13,531 nucleotides of DNA, from positions 1 to 13,531 of the forward strand of contig CAJOPP010000225.1 in NCBI GenBank assembly GCA_905236365.1. The letters are read 5' to 3'. The notes below the pieces were generated by a model. It was given only the letters and a program-made list of their open reading frames with translations. It ran no database searches and was not told the origin of the DNA. Position numbers and translations under genes: made by a program. Origin of the DNA: an uncultured Lachnospiraceae bacterium. GTDB lineage: Bacteria > Bacillota > Clostridia > Lachnospirales > Lachnospiraceae. This document shows positions 1 to 7,503 of this stretch, in pieces (positions within the stretch are counted from its first letter, which is position 1; the number at the start of each line of letters is the position of its first letter).

Positions 1-108
1 ATCCACAATCGGTAACATTTCCTTTGGAATTGCCTTTGTTGCCGGAAGAAACCGGGTTCCAAGTCCTGCTGCCGGTATTACCGCTTTTTTTACTGCTCTC
101 TTTTTCAT
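1..108 (-). CDS. galU: UTP-glucose-1-phosphate uridylyltransferase, N-terminal part only
   Basis: The enzyme makes UDP-glucose from UTP and glucose-1-phosphate in the cytosol, supplying glucose for envelope polymers and glycolipids. Only the first 36 codons are present; the gene runs off the left edge. The visible residues contain the nucleotidyltransferase signature: AVIPAAGLGTRFLPATK, followed by a PKEMLP stretch. The GxGTR loop and following Lys are the nucleotide-binding elements of the family. The ATG is preceded by a strong AAAGGAGG site about 8 bases upstream. The gene lies 92 bases downstream of yfhO on the same strand with no visible terminator between them, so co-transcription is likely. 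Other sugar-nucleotide transferases share the loop, but the PATKAIPKEMLP run is typical of bacterial GalU. The family call is firm; the exact paralogue cannot be judged from 36 residues. Confidence 0.9.
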   Translation of the reverse strand, partial: MKKRAVKKAVIPAAGLGTRFLPATKAIPKEMLPIVD

Positions 109-200
109 AGTTATAGCCTCCTTTTATTCCAGCACTGCATCTGTACCTACACACGCTTTTTATGCTAATTCATTCGTATCAATTCAGCAGGGCTGAACAA

Positions 201-2777
201 TTACTTTCTTTTTTCAAAAACACAAATCAGATAATAAATCAGAATTCCGAGTACAGTCAGAAGAAAACCTTTCAAAAGACCCGGACAACGGTATACCATT
301 TTGATGGTATAATCCCCCTGTTCCAATTCGGCACCCAAAAATCCATCTAGCACCATCCAGGTATCCACTTCTTCCCCATTTGCATAAATATGCCATCCAT
401 CGTCATAAGGAATGGATGTCATAAAAACTCCATCCTCCTTGACCGACAAGGTTCCCTCAATCTTTGTGCTGCTAAACTTTGTAACGTCCATGGACTGATC
501 AGACAGCACATCATAAACCTCCTGGAATTGATTTTTTGCAAATTCCATCGGATAACAATATAATTCTCCACTCTGGTCTTCTCCGTCGTTCAGGACAAAC
601 TGAATATCTACCATCTGCCCTTCTTTTACGTTACCGACCCGAAACAGTTGTCCCTGATAACGATCATATGCAACCTCATTGCCATCAATCAAAAGTGCAA
701 TCTTATATACATGACTGCCACGACAACTAACATACAAATCCATATCCCGCGGAATCGTATAAATGATATCTGCTCTTGCACTATCATTTGCATTCTTATA
801 ATCCACATTAAACTCATCCCGCAATGTAACCTCTACATTGGTTCCGTATGTTTCCATCTGCAGATCATCATAGATTGATGTAAACACCGGCTCAATTCCG
901 GTCATAGCTCCACAGATTTCATTTAATACGGTAAATGGTCCGCTATTGGCAGTATCATAATCGATAATATCGTCCCTTACCATATAGCCAATCGGAAGTA
1001 CATAATTATTTTTATAAACAGAAATATCCTCTTCCGAATCATATTGATCCATATCTACATTGACAAAATCCCCATCTCTTGTATAAACATACTTCACTCC
1101 AAAGAGTGCGTTGGTCACCGGCGTTGCTCCGTAATAAAGGTACTCATTCGCCCCGGTATAAAATCCCATCTTACCCATGATATCTACCAGTTCTCCCCGT
1201 ACCGTGGAACCAAAAATTCCCACACTCTTAAGATTGTGCCATGTTGCCTCATCCACCAGAATCGGCTCTAAAATATCGGATCTCGAAAAACTGTCATCCG
1301 GTTTCTCCACCCGTTCCTTCAAAGTTTCAAAGGTCTCCGTATCTCCATAATAATAATCCGGCTCTGAACTTCCCACCTGCTTAAATCCATTGAAACCATT
1401 TACTGCCATCTCCACGATTGCTGCAAAAACCAATAGATATCCAATCACATCTTTTCCTTTTGGCAATCCCTGGTAAAAAACAAACAACACCAGATAGACT
1501 GTGAGCAGAACTCCCGTTATTACATACGTTTTGGTCTCATAGGTAGTCTCTGCATGAAAATAACAAAATATCACAAACAACATGCTGATCAAATAAGCAC
1601 ATACTATCATCGGCAGTCGAATCTGATTCCTCCTAAGCCATACCTGATACGCCATAAACAACAACAGAAAGATATAGAGGAATGCAAAACGGTTCGGAAT
1701 TCCATATTGATTATGAAATCCATGCCAGATATAATTCAGTTCCTGATTGTTAAAGCTGACTACGAACAGAACTAATAACAATCCGTATTTTACCTTCTTT
1801 TCCAGAGAAATCCCTGCCATAAAAAAGAACATAAATACTAACAGTATCGTAATGATTCCACAATAAAGATTCGTTCCTGCATCCCCGATCTGATTCGTCA
1901 TTACTTCCGAACAAAACAGGTGCGAACGCAGGGTATCGGCAAAGGAACCGTAAAACTCCCATTGTGGAAGTTCAAATTCCGCCGAAGCGGTTGTCATGAT
2001 TCCCATATATGCAGGTACTAATACAACTGCACTCATTGCTGCAACCGTAAGGGATGCCACTGCAAATCGGACTCCCTTTACAAACAAATCCCGAAAACTA
2101 TTGAAATGGAAGGTAAAAAAACAAAAAACCAAAAAGATGCAGATCATAAAACTGATATAGTAGTTACAGATAAAACTATATAGCAGGGAAAGAATATATA
2201 ACCTGCTGTCTTTTTTGACAAGCATTTTCTCCATTCCCAGAATAATAATTGGAAAAATAAAAATACAGTCTAACCACATCAGATTCCAATAATAGCCTAC
2301 AACATAACTGTTAAATGCATACAACAGTGAGAAGGCAATAATTCCCGGATTCTTCACAGGTTTCTTGCCTGCATGCATTAAAAAATAAGCAAAACAAAGT
2401 GCCGCCAGTATAATCTTAACAGAAATGATCAGATTCAGTGCCATCGGCAAACCTGACTTGGCACACAAAATCACGATCAGATTAAACGGACTGGACAGAT
2501 AATAAGACCAAAGGGAAATAAAGTTATTACCCATTCCCACATCAAAAGTATATTGCATGCTGTCTAAGTGTTTTAACTTCTCCTGGTATTCTGCAAAAAA
2601 CGGAAGATACTGATGGACACCATCCACTACCACCATGGATTTGCCTCCAAAGGGACCAATTTCTCCAATCTTCCAGGCACCGATGATCATCATCAGTGCA
2701 AGAATAAAAGTTACCGTATATACATACTTATCTTTCAAAACATTCCAAATTTTATTTAACTTCATCTTACTATCCAA
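201..2777 (-). CDS. yfhO: YfhO family multi-spanning membrane protein (GT-C-like glycosyltransferase)
   Basis: This is an 858-residue integral membrane protein. About 13 hydrophobic segments fill roughly residues 19-460, then a long extracytoplasmic domain (about 480-830), then one last membrane helix (about 833-852) and a short basic tail ending EKRK. The first loop carries VVDGVHQYLPFF, with the Asp at residue 52 in the place of the conserved acidic residue of GT-C transferases. This architecture matches the YfhO family, whose Bacillus and Listeria members are needed to add sugars to teichoic acids from a lipid-linked donor. The substrate here is inferred only. No CsbB-like lipid-glucose synthase is visible nearby, but galU follows immediately. 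Start choice: an in-frame TTG at 2775-2777 has AAAGG eight bases upstream, whereas the ATG at 2763-2765 lies 20 bases from it with no good site of its own, so TTG is preferred. Confidence 0.85.
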   Translation of the reverse strand: MDSKMKLNKIWNVLKDKYVYTVTFILALMMIIGAWKIGEIGPFGGKSMVVVDGVHQYLPFFAEYQEKLKHLDSMQYTFDVGMGNNFISLWSYYLSSPFNLIVILCAKSGLPMALNLIISVKIILAALCFAYFLMHAGKKPVKNPGIIAFSLLYAFNSYVVGYYWNLMWLDCIFIFPIIILGMEKMLVKKDSRLYILSLLYSFICNYYISFMICIFLVFCFFTFHFNSFRDLFVKGVRFAVASLTVAAMSAVVLVPAYMGIMTTASAEFELPQWEFYGSFADTLRSHLFCSEVMTNQIGDAGTNLYCGIITILLVFMFFFMAGISLEKKVKYGLLLVLFVVSFNNQELNYIWHGFHNQYGIPNRFAFLYIFLLLFMAYQVWLRRNQIRLPMIVCAYLISMLFVIFCYFHAETTYETKTYVITGVLLTVYLVLFVFYQGLPKGKDVIGYLLVFAAIVEMAVNGFNGFKQVGSSEPDYYYGDTETFETLKERVEKPDDSFSRSDILEPILVDEATWHNLKSVGIFGSTVRGELVDIMGKMGFYTGANEYLYYGATPVTNALFGVKYVYTRDGDFVNVDMDQYDSEEDISVYKNNYVLPIGYMVRDDIIDYDTANSGPFTVLNEICGAMTGIEPVFTSIYDDLQMETYGTNVEVTLRDEFNVDYKNANDSARADIIYTIPRDMDLYVSCRGSHVYKIALLIDGNEVAYDRYQGQLFRVGNVKEGQMVDIQFVLNDGEDQSGELYCYPMEFAKNQFQEVYDVLSDQSMDVTKFSSTKIEGTLSVKEDGVFMTSIPYDDGWHIYANGEEVDTWMVLDGFLGAELEQGDYTIKMVYRCPGLLKGFLLTVLGILIYYLICVFEKRK

Positions 2778-2954
2778 TCTACTTACCTTTACTTGTCTAA
2801 TATTTCATACACTGCATTGTTGCCGAATTACATAAGCCACGATTTGCCTCTCCACCGTCTTGTCCTTGTGTATAAAAAAATTATCCTTCGCGAATGTATC
2901 AATTATTTAATTTACGCTGTACTATTAATTCTTCTACTGTTCTATCGCATCTTC

Positions 2955-3731
2955 TCAGGAATCCATCATGCTGATTACTCGGTCATATTCAAGATGTCCT
3001 CCAAACAAATCAAGCGCACTTCCAACCGTAACATTCAATCGTCCTTTTCCCAATGTCCGAATCAATTCAATATCTTCATAGGAACCAACGCCACCGGCAT
3101 AGGTGATCGGTATCTTTGCATGCTCTCCAAGCATGCGAACCAGTTCCCGCTCCACACCGTTTGCCTTTCCCTCTACATCTACCGCATGGATCAGAAATTC
3201 ATCTGCATAATCCTGTAATTTTTCAATGGTATCCTTCGAAATGATCTCTTCCGTAAACTTCTGCCAGCGGTCTGTCACGATATAATACTCTCCATCCCGT
3301 TTGCGACAGCTGAGATCTAACACAAGATGTTCTTTTCCCACAGCTCCTACCAGTGCATTCAACCGGTCATAATCCACCTTGCCATCGGAAAAAACATAGG
3401 ACGTCACGACCACATGACTCGCTCCTGATTCGATAAAGTATTCCGCATTTTCTGCAGTAATACCACCACCCAACTGCAATCCTCCCGGATACTCCGAAAG
3501 GGCAAGCTTTGCCTGTGCTACATCTTCCTCATAATAAGGTGTACCTGCTTTGTTAAGCAGTATGATATGTCCACCCCTGATATTACTTTCCCTATATAAT
3601 CTGGCATAAAAAGAAGCATCCTGCTCAGCAACAAAATTCTCCTCGGCCTGATTGCCCGCATCAAGCAACGTCCCACCGACAATCTGCTTCACCTTGCCAT
3701 TATGTATATCAATACACGGTCTAAAATACAT
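2955..3731 (-). CDS. hisA: Eukaryotic-type HisA: phosphoribosylformimino-5-aminoimidazole carboxamide ribotide isomerase
   Basis: A 258-residue TIM-barrel protein for the fourth step of histidine biosynthesis, the Amadori isomerisation of ProFAR to PRFAR. The N-terminus FRPCIDIHNGKVKQIVGGTL is the form found in yeast and plant HisA (TIGR02129 type), not the usual bacterial PALDLxxGxxVRL form. Asp8 in CIDIH and Asp139 in VLDLSC occupy the two catalytic acid positions. GGLQLGGGI (about 83-91) and YAGGVGSYEDI near the C-terminus are the two phosphate-binding loops. I place the start at the ATG at 3729-3731 (GGTAAGG just upstream) because the family begins two residues before FRPC. A TTG at 3753-3755 with GGAG four bases upstream would add eight residues. 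No other his gene is near. It lies 177 bases upstream of yfhO on the same strand. No clear promoter was found for either gene. Confidence 0.9.
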   Translation of the reverse strand: MYFRPCIDIHNGKVKQIVGGTLLDAGNQAEENFVAEQDASFYARLYRESNIRGGHIILLNKAGTPYYEEDVAQAKLALSEYPGGLQLGGGITAENAEYFIESGASHVVVTSYVFSDGKVDYDRLNALVGAVGKEHLVLDLSCRKRDGEYYIVTDRWQKFTEEIISKDTIEKLQDYADEFLIHAVDVEGKANGVERELVRMLGEHAKIPITYAGGVGSYEDIELIRTLGKGRLNVTVGSALDLFGGHLEYDRVISMMDS

Positions 3732-3789
3732 AATCCTTACCGTTGCAAATTGCAACTTTCTCCAATATTCTAATAGTACAATTTCATAA

Positions 3790-3834
3790 AAAATGTGTTA
3801 ATATGAAATAGTCAGTTTCATATTAACACATTTT
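3790..3834. promoter_or_regulatory. Perfect 19-bp inverted repeat upstream of hisA (operator or AT-rich hairpin)
   Basis: The arms 3790-3808 and 3816-3834 are exact reverse complements, separated by the seven bases TAGTCAG. The core is TTTCATATTAACACA. On the minus strand the second arm runs into six T residues, so it could act as a weak, AT-rich terminator for anything entering from the right. Its position, about 60 bases upstream of the hisA start, equally suits a repressor operator. No convincing -35/-10 pair was found for hisA, so the role stays open. Confidence 0.6.
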
Positions 3835-3897
3835 ATCATAAGTACAACATTCTTACAACCATCATATGAGTACAAACCTTAAATTGGAACGCTGTCT

Positions 3898-3955
3898 GTT
3901 ACTGTTCAGACGCAATGTCATTTACTTAAGCCGGACGTTGCGGGTGAACTGTAAC
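3898..3955 (+). repeat. Dispersed hairpin repeat, copy R1
   Basis: This is the longest copy (58 bases). Outer arms GTTACTGTTCA and TGAACTGTAAC pair over 11 positions with one T-T mismatch. After a 2x2 internal loop, CGCAATGTC (3911-3919) pairs with GACGTTGCG (3934-3942) with one wobble, leaving a 14-base loop. The outer arms recur in R2 (4353-4390) and R4 (12607-12640), and the left arm in R3 (7504-7532). Confidence 0.75.
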
Positions 3956-4047
3956 TGCTGTCTATCTCACCATCCGAAAAAAATGATTCCTTCCGTTTAT
4001 TTTGCATCTTACCAAATGCCTGACTACCAACTCATTTGGAAGTATCT

Positions 4048-4212
4048 TTAACTTCTTACTCCTTCCATTTTTCTTTTCTTACACGCATCTTTATTTAATT
4101 CTCTTTTTACCACGCCCAGCCGTTTTTCAAATTTTACAATCACCGTATGCTGATGCTTGATTTCATAAAACTTACCCGTAAGAGAACAACATATCTTCTT
4201 CATACTGTTCAC
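4048..4212 (-). CDS. Doubtful small basic ORF between R1 and R2
   Basis: This frame encodes 54 residues from a GTG at 4210-4212 (AAGGA eight bases upstream) or 51 from the ATG at 4201-4203. The product would be Lys/Arg-rich, with no signal peptide or membrane segment, and I recognise no family. The frame stays open for about 25 further codons upstream before a TAG, so it could be a remnant of something longer. It lies wholly between two hairpin repeats in an otherwise empty, AT-rich stretch, and no promoter was identified. It may be chance coding. Confidence 0.22.
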   Translation of the reverse strand: MNSMKKICCSLTGKFYEIKHQHTVIVKFEKRLGVVKRELNKDACKKRKMEGVRS

Positions 4213-4352
4213 ACCTTTTTTCCTTGTAACTATTTTATTCCCTTCTATATATTCTGCTACAGCTCTCCCAGCACATTTCAGTGCGAATTTCTATCGAACA
4301 TATTTAATAACGGTTCAATGTTTGGCCGGGAATTAGCAAGGGGATGAACGGT

Positions 4353-4390
4353 GTTACAGTTCACTCGGTGGCGTACGTCTGAACAGTAAC
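4353..4390 (-). repeat. Dispersed hairpin repeat, copy R2
   Basis: This is a 38-base copy on the minus strand: GTTACTGTTCAGACG, 12 bases, then TGAACTGTAAC. The arms form an 11-position stem with the same single T-T mismatch as R1 and a 16-base loop. The 29 bases at 4362-4390 are identical, in inverted orientation, to 7504-7532 (R3). It ends about 40 bases upstream of the mcp promoter. Confidence 0.8.
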
Positions 4391-4430
4391 TGAACGTTTG
4401 CCAAATGAGGGAAAATAATAGATGATTTTC

Positions 4431-4459
4431 TTTCCATCCACCTGTCATTGTGCTATAAT
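4431..4459 (+). promoter_or_regulatory. Candidate sigma-A-type promoter of mcp
   Basis: TTTCCA (4431-4436), a 17-base spacer and a perfect TATAAT (4454-4459) precede the chemoreceptor start by about 50 bases. The -35 matches only 4 of 6 consensus positions. No motility-sigma (GCCGATAA-type) -10 element was found, although chemoreceptors often have one. Confidence 0.5.
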
Positions 4460-4472
4460 ATCTTTATGTTAC

Positions 4473-4490
4473 TTCGGATATAATTCCGAA
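4473..4490 (+). promoter_or_regulatory. Inverted repeat TTCGGA-TATAAT-TCCGAA in the mcp leader
   Basis: Six-base perfect arms flank a TATAAT, directly before the ribosome binding site. It lies downstream of the predicted mcp promoter, so it would be in the 5' leader and could form a small hairpin or serve as an operator. The TATAAT inside it has no -35 partner at 17 bases. Confidence 0.35.
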
Positions 4491-4491
4491 A

Positions 4492-4503
4492 GAAAGGGGG
4501 GGG
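4492..4503 (+). promoter_or_regulatory. Ribosome binding site of mcp containing a G8 homopolymer
   Basis: GAAA followed by eight G residues (4496-4503) lies five bases before the ATG at 4509. A run of this kind is unusual in AT-rich DNA. It also fixes the start: the upstream in-frame ATG at 4422 has no such site and would put 29 unlikely residues before the membrane segment. Confidence 0.7.
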
Positions 4504-4508
4504 CTTTT

Positions 4509-6533
4509 ATGAGCCAAAATACAGTTACTTCAACAACAAAACAACAAAAGATCAGCACACAGCTCCTGGTAATTCTGGTGCCCATGATCGCATTATTTAT
4601 CATAGTGGCCGCAGTGACCATCTATGTAAATGCCCGATCCGTCATCATTTCCAAAGGAAAGAACCTGCTGCAGCAGGAATCTATTGCAAATGCCAACGAT
4701 ATTGGCAGTACAATAGAGAACATCAAGGGCTACTACAACGGTCTGTCCGACGCACTCGAAGTGTCTGATTCTAAGAGCGACACTGCCCTTATGAATGCAC
4801 TTTCAACAGGTATGGCAGAATATCCGGATGTTGTCAGTGATGTTTATGTTGCTTTTTCCGACAAGAGTTTTTATGATGGCAGTGGCTGGGTTCCGGATAA
4901 AGACTATGATCCCACAACCCGGGCCTGGTATCAAAACGGCATATCGAATTCCGCTATGACACTTGGGGAACCGTCTCTGGATTTGACAACCGGACAGATG
5001 GTAGTTTGCGGATCACGGTCTATTAACATGAAAGGTGGCCGCAAAGGAGTCTTATCCACAGATATTGCTCTTTCCGGCATTTCCAATTCTGTCAGTGCGT
5101 ACTCACCTGCCGGTTCCGGTACAAGTATGCTGCTCTCTCAAAGTTCCATTGTTGCATCTCCAACAGATGATTATGTGGGGACAGATGTGACAGAACATGA
5201 GAATGATGCATTTCTCCAATCCATATACAATACTTCCAAATCGAATACTTCCGGCGATGTACAGACAATCCGTGGAAACAACGGCGAAGAGTATTTTGTA
5301 TCATTTGACCATGTACCAGGAACCGATTGGATACTCATTTCCTACATTATGAAAAATGATCTATTGCGAGAGTTGCGTTCTTTATCAGTATTTACGGTTA
5401 TCCTCGTGATTGTCATGCTCATTATCAGTACACTGATTATCTTTTATCTGATCAATCGGATGATTACGTCTCCGGTAACCAATCTGACAGACACCATCAC
5501 AAAAATTGCTGACGGTAATTTCACTGTTAATATCGACCGCAGTGGCAACAATGAGATTGGTACAATGAATAACCGCATGCATGAATATGTGGAGCAGATG
5601 CGTGGTACTTTGGGTGAAATGAAAAAAGTGACACAGAACCTGTCCATAGAAGCGGACAGCAGTAAAAACGCTGCAGAGTCCATGAGCATTCAGGCAGATG
5701 AACAGAGCCAATCAATGAGTCAAATTCACGTAGCGATGGAAGAAGTCGCCAACTCTGTCACCGAGCTTGCTTCAAATGCTACGGATCTTGCACGGGCTGT
5801 TGACGAAGTCACTGAGCATGGCAGCACCACCAAGTCGATTATGAACACTCTGCTTGAAAAGGCAAAGAAAGGTCAACAGGATATGTCAAATGTCCAGAAC
5901 AATATGACTACAATTTCCAACTCCATGTCAGAGATGAGCACTGTCGTTCAATCAGTTGGCGAGGCAGCAAAGAAGATCAATTCCATTGTTGAGTTGATCA
6001 ACTCTATCTCCTCCCAGACGAACCTGTTGTCTCTAAATGCTTCCATTGAAGCGGCTCGTGCCGGAGAAGCAGGAAAAGGATTTGCTGTTGTTGCAACTGA
6101 GATTGGTACACTGGCAAATGACAGTGCAACTGCCGCAACAGAAATTAGCGAGATCATAAAGGATATCACAAACCAGATTACAAGCTTGTCTGAACGTTCA
6201 GAAGTGAGCGTACGCGATATTGCAGTCAGCTGTCAGGCAGTCAGCATAACAGGAGAAACCTTTACGGATATCTTTGTTGCATTGGATCAGGCAGGTTCTA
6301 CCGTCAACGACATGGTAACCAAGATGGATAAAGTCAATTCGATTGCAGCTTCCGTAGCGGCAATTGCAGAAGAGCAGTCCGCAAGTACAGAGGAAGTCAC
6401 CGCAACAGTCGAAACGGCAGCAAACAGTGCAAGGCACGTGGCAGACGAAAGTCGCAACGTCGATTCGAGTGCAATAACCGTGGCAGAATCCTCCGCAAAA
6501 ATTGAAAAATTTGTTGACATGTTTACGATTTAA
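4509..6533 (+). CDS. Methyl-accepting chemotaxis protein with dCache sensor
   Basis: A 674-residue transmembrane chemoreceptor that senses a small extracellular ligand and controls CheA through CheW. Order: short cytosolic tail, TM1 (about 17-41), extracellular double-Cache domain (about 50-285), TM2 (about 291-313), HAMP (about 313-370) and a long methylation/signalling coiled coil to the end. The Cache domain shows the DPTTRAWY motif (134-141) and a membrane-proximal repeat with Asp185 in LSTDIALSG, as in receptors for amino acids or other small charged ligands; the ligand cannot be told. The hairpin tip, near residue 500-530, has the invariant NLLSLNASIEAARAGEAGKG followed by FAVVA. No C-terminal CheR-tethering pentapeptide is present. 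The gene stands alone: its own promoter, converging on trmB with a terminator between. The G8 ribosome binding site is odd and may make expression variable. Confidence 0.95.
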   Translation: MSQNTVTSTTKQQKISTQLLVILVPMIALFIIVAAVTIYVNARSVIISKGKNLLQQESIANANDIGSTIENIKGYYNGLSDALEVSDSKSDTALMNALSTGMAEYPDVVSDVYVAFSDKSFYDGSGWVPDKDYDPTTRAWYQNGISNSAMTLGEPSLDLTTGQMVVCGSRSINMKGGRKGVLSTDIALSGISNSVSAYSPAGSGTSMLLSQSSIVASPTDDYVGTDVTEHENDAFLQSIYNTSKSNTSGDVQTIRGNNGEEYFVSFDHVPGTDWILISYIMKNDLLRELRSLSVFTVILVIVMLIISTLIIFYLINRMITSPVTNLTDTITKIADGNFTVNIDRSGNNEIGTMNNRMHEYVEQMRGTLGEMKKVTQNLSIEADSSKNAAESMSIQADEQSQSMSQIHVAMEEVANSVTELASNATDLARAVDEVTEHGSTTKSIMNTLLEKAKKGQQDMSNVQNNMTTISNSMSEMSTVVQSVGEAAKKINSIVELINSISSQTNLLSLNASIEAARAGEAGKGFAVVATEIGTLANDSATAATEISEIIKDITNQITSLSERSEVSVRDIAVSCQAVSITGETFTDIFVALDQAGSTVNDMVTKMDKVNSIAASVAAIAEEQSASTEEVTATVETAANSARHVADESRNVDSSAITVAESSAKIEKFVDMFTI

Positions 6534-6601
6534 CAACAGATTTAGAGATACAAATGTATCCCTATAAGAAAATCATATATAGACAACCTTAGCAACCAAT
6601 T

Positions 6602-6649
6602 AAAATATCCGCCTCCTTGATTTTAAAAATCTTGGTAGCGGATATTTTT
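6602..6649. terminator. Bidirectional terminator between mcp and trmB
   Basis: The arms AAAATATCCGC (6602-6612) and GCGGATATTTT (6638-6648) pair perfectly. The plus strand continues into a T tract; on the minus strand the A-rich left arm likewise gives a T tract. The 25-base loop contains a second palindrome, GATTTT-A-AAAATC. It suits both converging genes, about 70 bases after mcp and 60 after trmB. Confidence 0.85.
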
Positions 6650-6710
6650 GTACCTATTCACATTCCACTGTGCCCGATACTGATCTAATTTGCGTTATTG
6701 GCACACCGTT

Positions 6711-7355
6711 TCAACTTCCCTGCATGATTTCCATCCTGCAGATTGCATTTCCTTTTTCCACGAATCTGGTCTCATATTCCGTCATCACATTCCCCTCAAC
6801 ATATTCAGAATGGTGTAAATCGAATGTATGATTGAGCAATACCCAATGAGGAGCCTCCTCCACCTGTTCCAAAGAAAAATCAAAGAGATCCCTGTTGTCT
6901 GTCTTGAAAATTACATGTCCTTCCTTCTTCAGAATCTTTTCGTATCGCTCCAAAAAAGCAACCGAAGTCAATCTTCTCTTTGCATGACGGTCCTTCGGCC
7001 ATGGATCTGAAAAATTCAGATAAATCCGGTCAACTTCACCCTCATCAAATACTTCAGCAATATTCTCTGCTTCCATACGGATAAAGAACAGATTCGGTAA
7101 ATTCTCAATTTCCTGTTTTTCCAATGCACGCACCAGAACAGAAGAATACTTTTCAATTCCCACATAATTGATATCCGGATTTTGTGCGGCCAACGTCATG
7201 ATAAACTGCCCCTTTCCCATCCCTATCTCAATATGAATCGGATGGTCATTACCAAATACCGTATTCCATTTTCCTTTCTGTTCGGTCTCGTTCTTAATCG
7301 TAAAACGGCTCTCCGCAATAATATCTCTGGAGCCTGGTACATTTCGTAATCTCAT
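6711..7355 (-). CDS. trmB: tRNA (guanine-N7-)-methyltransferase
   Basis: This 214-residue cytosolic enzyme uses S-adenosylmethionine to methylate N7 of G46 in the tRNA variable loop. The SAM-binding loop IEIGMGKGQ is at residues 42-50. The family hallmark NFSDPWPKDRHAKRR is at 114-128, with the catalytic Asp and the tRNA-contacting basic residues. TDNRDLF and, near the C-terminus, TEYETRFVEKG are the remaining conserved blocks. The length is usual for the family. Start: the ATG at 7353-7355 has GGGAG eight bases upstream, while the in-frame ATG at 7374-7376 has none. The gene is single, with its own promoter, and converges on mcp. It has no evident functional tie to its neighbours and is probably core genome. 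Confidence 0.96.
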   Translation of the reverse strand: MRLRNVPGSRDIIAESRFTIKNETEQKGKWNTVFGNDHPIHIEIGMGKGQFIMTLAAQNPDINYVGIEKYSSVLVRALEKQEIENLPNLFFIRMEAENIAEVFDEGEVDRIYLNFSDPWPKDRHAKRRLTSVAFLERYEKILKKEGHVIFKTDNRDLFDFSLEQVEEAPHWVLLNHTFDLHHSEYVEGNVMTEYETRFVEKGNAICRMEIMQGS

Positions 7356-7436
7356 AACACACTCTCCCACTATCATCTGTATTGAACTGCTTCGTCCTCA
7401 CATCTAACCAGTCCAAATCTCTTTCTGTATTCATTT

Positions 7437-7465
7437 ACTATAGCATAAATAACCTGTAATGTACA
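7437..7465 (-). promoter_or_regulatory. Candidate trmB promoter
   Basis: Read on the minus strand: TGTACA (-35, 7460-7465), 17-base spacer, TATAGT (-10, 7437-7442). This is 4/6 and 5/6 to the sigma-A consensus, about 80 bases before the start codon. The rest of the 7377-7634 gap holds repeat R3 and the terminator of the LRR gene. Confidence 0.5.
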
Positions 7466-7503
7466 TTTCTTTTCATTTTCTTATGATTTAGATGGTAACA
7501 GTC

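Larger units (their letters stand above)
3898..4390. mobile_element. Possible 493-bp MITE-like unit bounded by hairpin repeats R1 and R2
   Basis: The segment starts with GTTACTGTTCAGACG and ends with its exact reverse complement, giving 15-bp perfect terminal inverted repeats. Each end is itself a hairpin (R1 and R2). The interior is AT-rich and contains no transposase; the only candidate gene is a minus-strand ORF of about 54 codons. No clear target-site duplication is visible beside the ends. The two ends may instead be independent insertions of the same small repeat. Confidence 0.35.

Noticed and set aside
2888..2895. TTCGCGAA palindrome followed by a T7 run on the minus strand as a hisA terminator
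   Set aside because: Eight self-complementary bases cannot form a stem with a loop of adequate size, and the T run is displaced.
2869..2902. Promoter for yfhO (TTGATA ... TATACA) upstream of its start
   Set aside because: The two boxes are not at a workable spacing, and the 17-base partner of TTGATA is a run of T.
2793..3218. 141-codon plus-strand open frame over the 3' half of hisA and the gap after it
   Set aside because: Most of it is antisense to the conserved hisA frame, it has no ribosome binding site, and the product is a low-complexity Ile/Tyr-rich string typical of shadow frames.
4147..4347. 66-codon plus-strand open frame between R1 and R2
   Set aside because: No ribosome binding site; it overlaps the antisense small ORF and runs toward R2, and its composition reflects pyrimidine-rich DNA.
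3898..4390. CRISPR-like array from the repeated GTTAC...GTAAC motifs
   Set aside because: The copies are few, inverted and unevenly spaced, with no regular spacers and no cas genes.
4422..4508. 29-codon N-terminal extension of mcp
   Set aside because: The ATG at 4422 precedes the predicted promoter and has no ribosome binding site; the ATG at 4509 has one, and a normal chemoreceptor N-terminus follows.
5385..5711. 108-codon minus-strand open frame inside mcp, and several others there
   Set aside because: The mcp frame encodes every expected domain; the antisense products are His/Cys-rich with no family resemblance.
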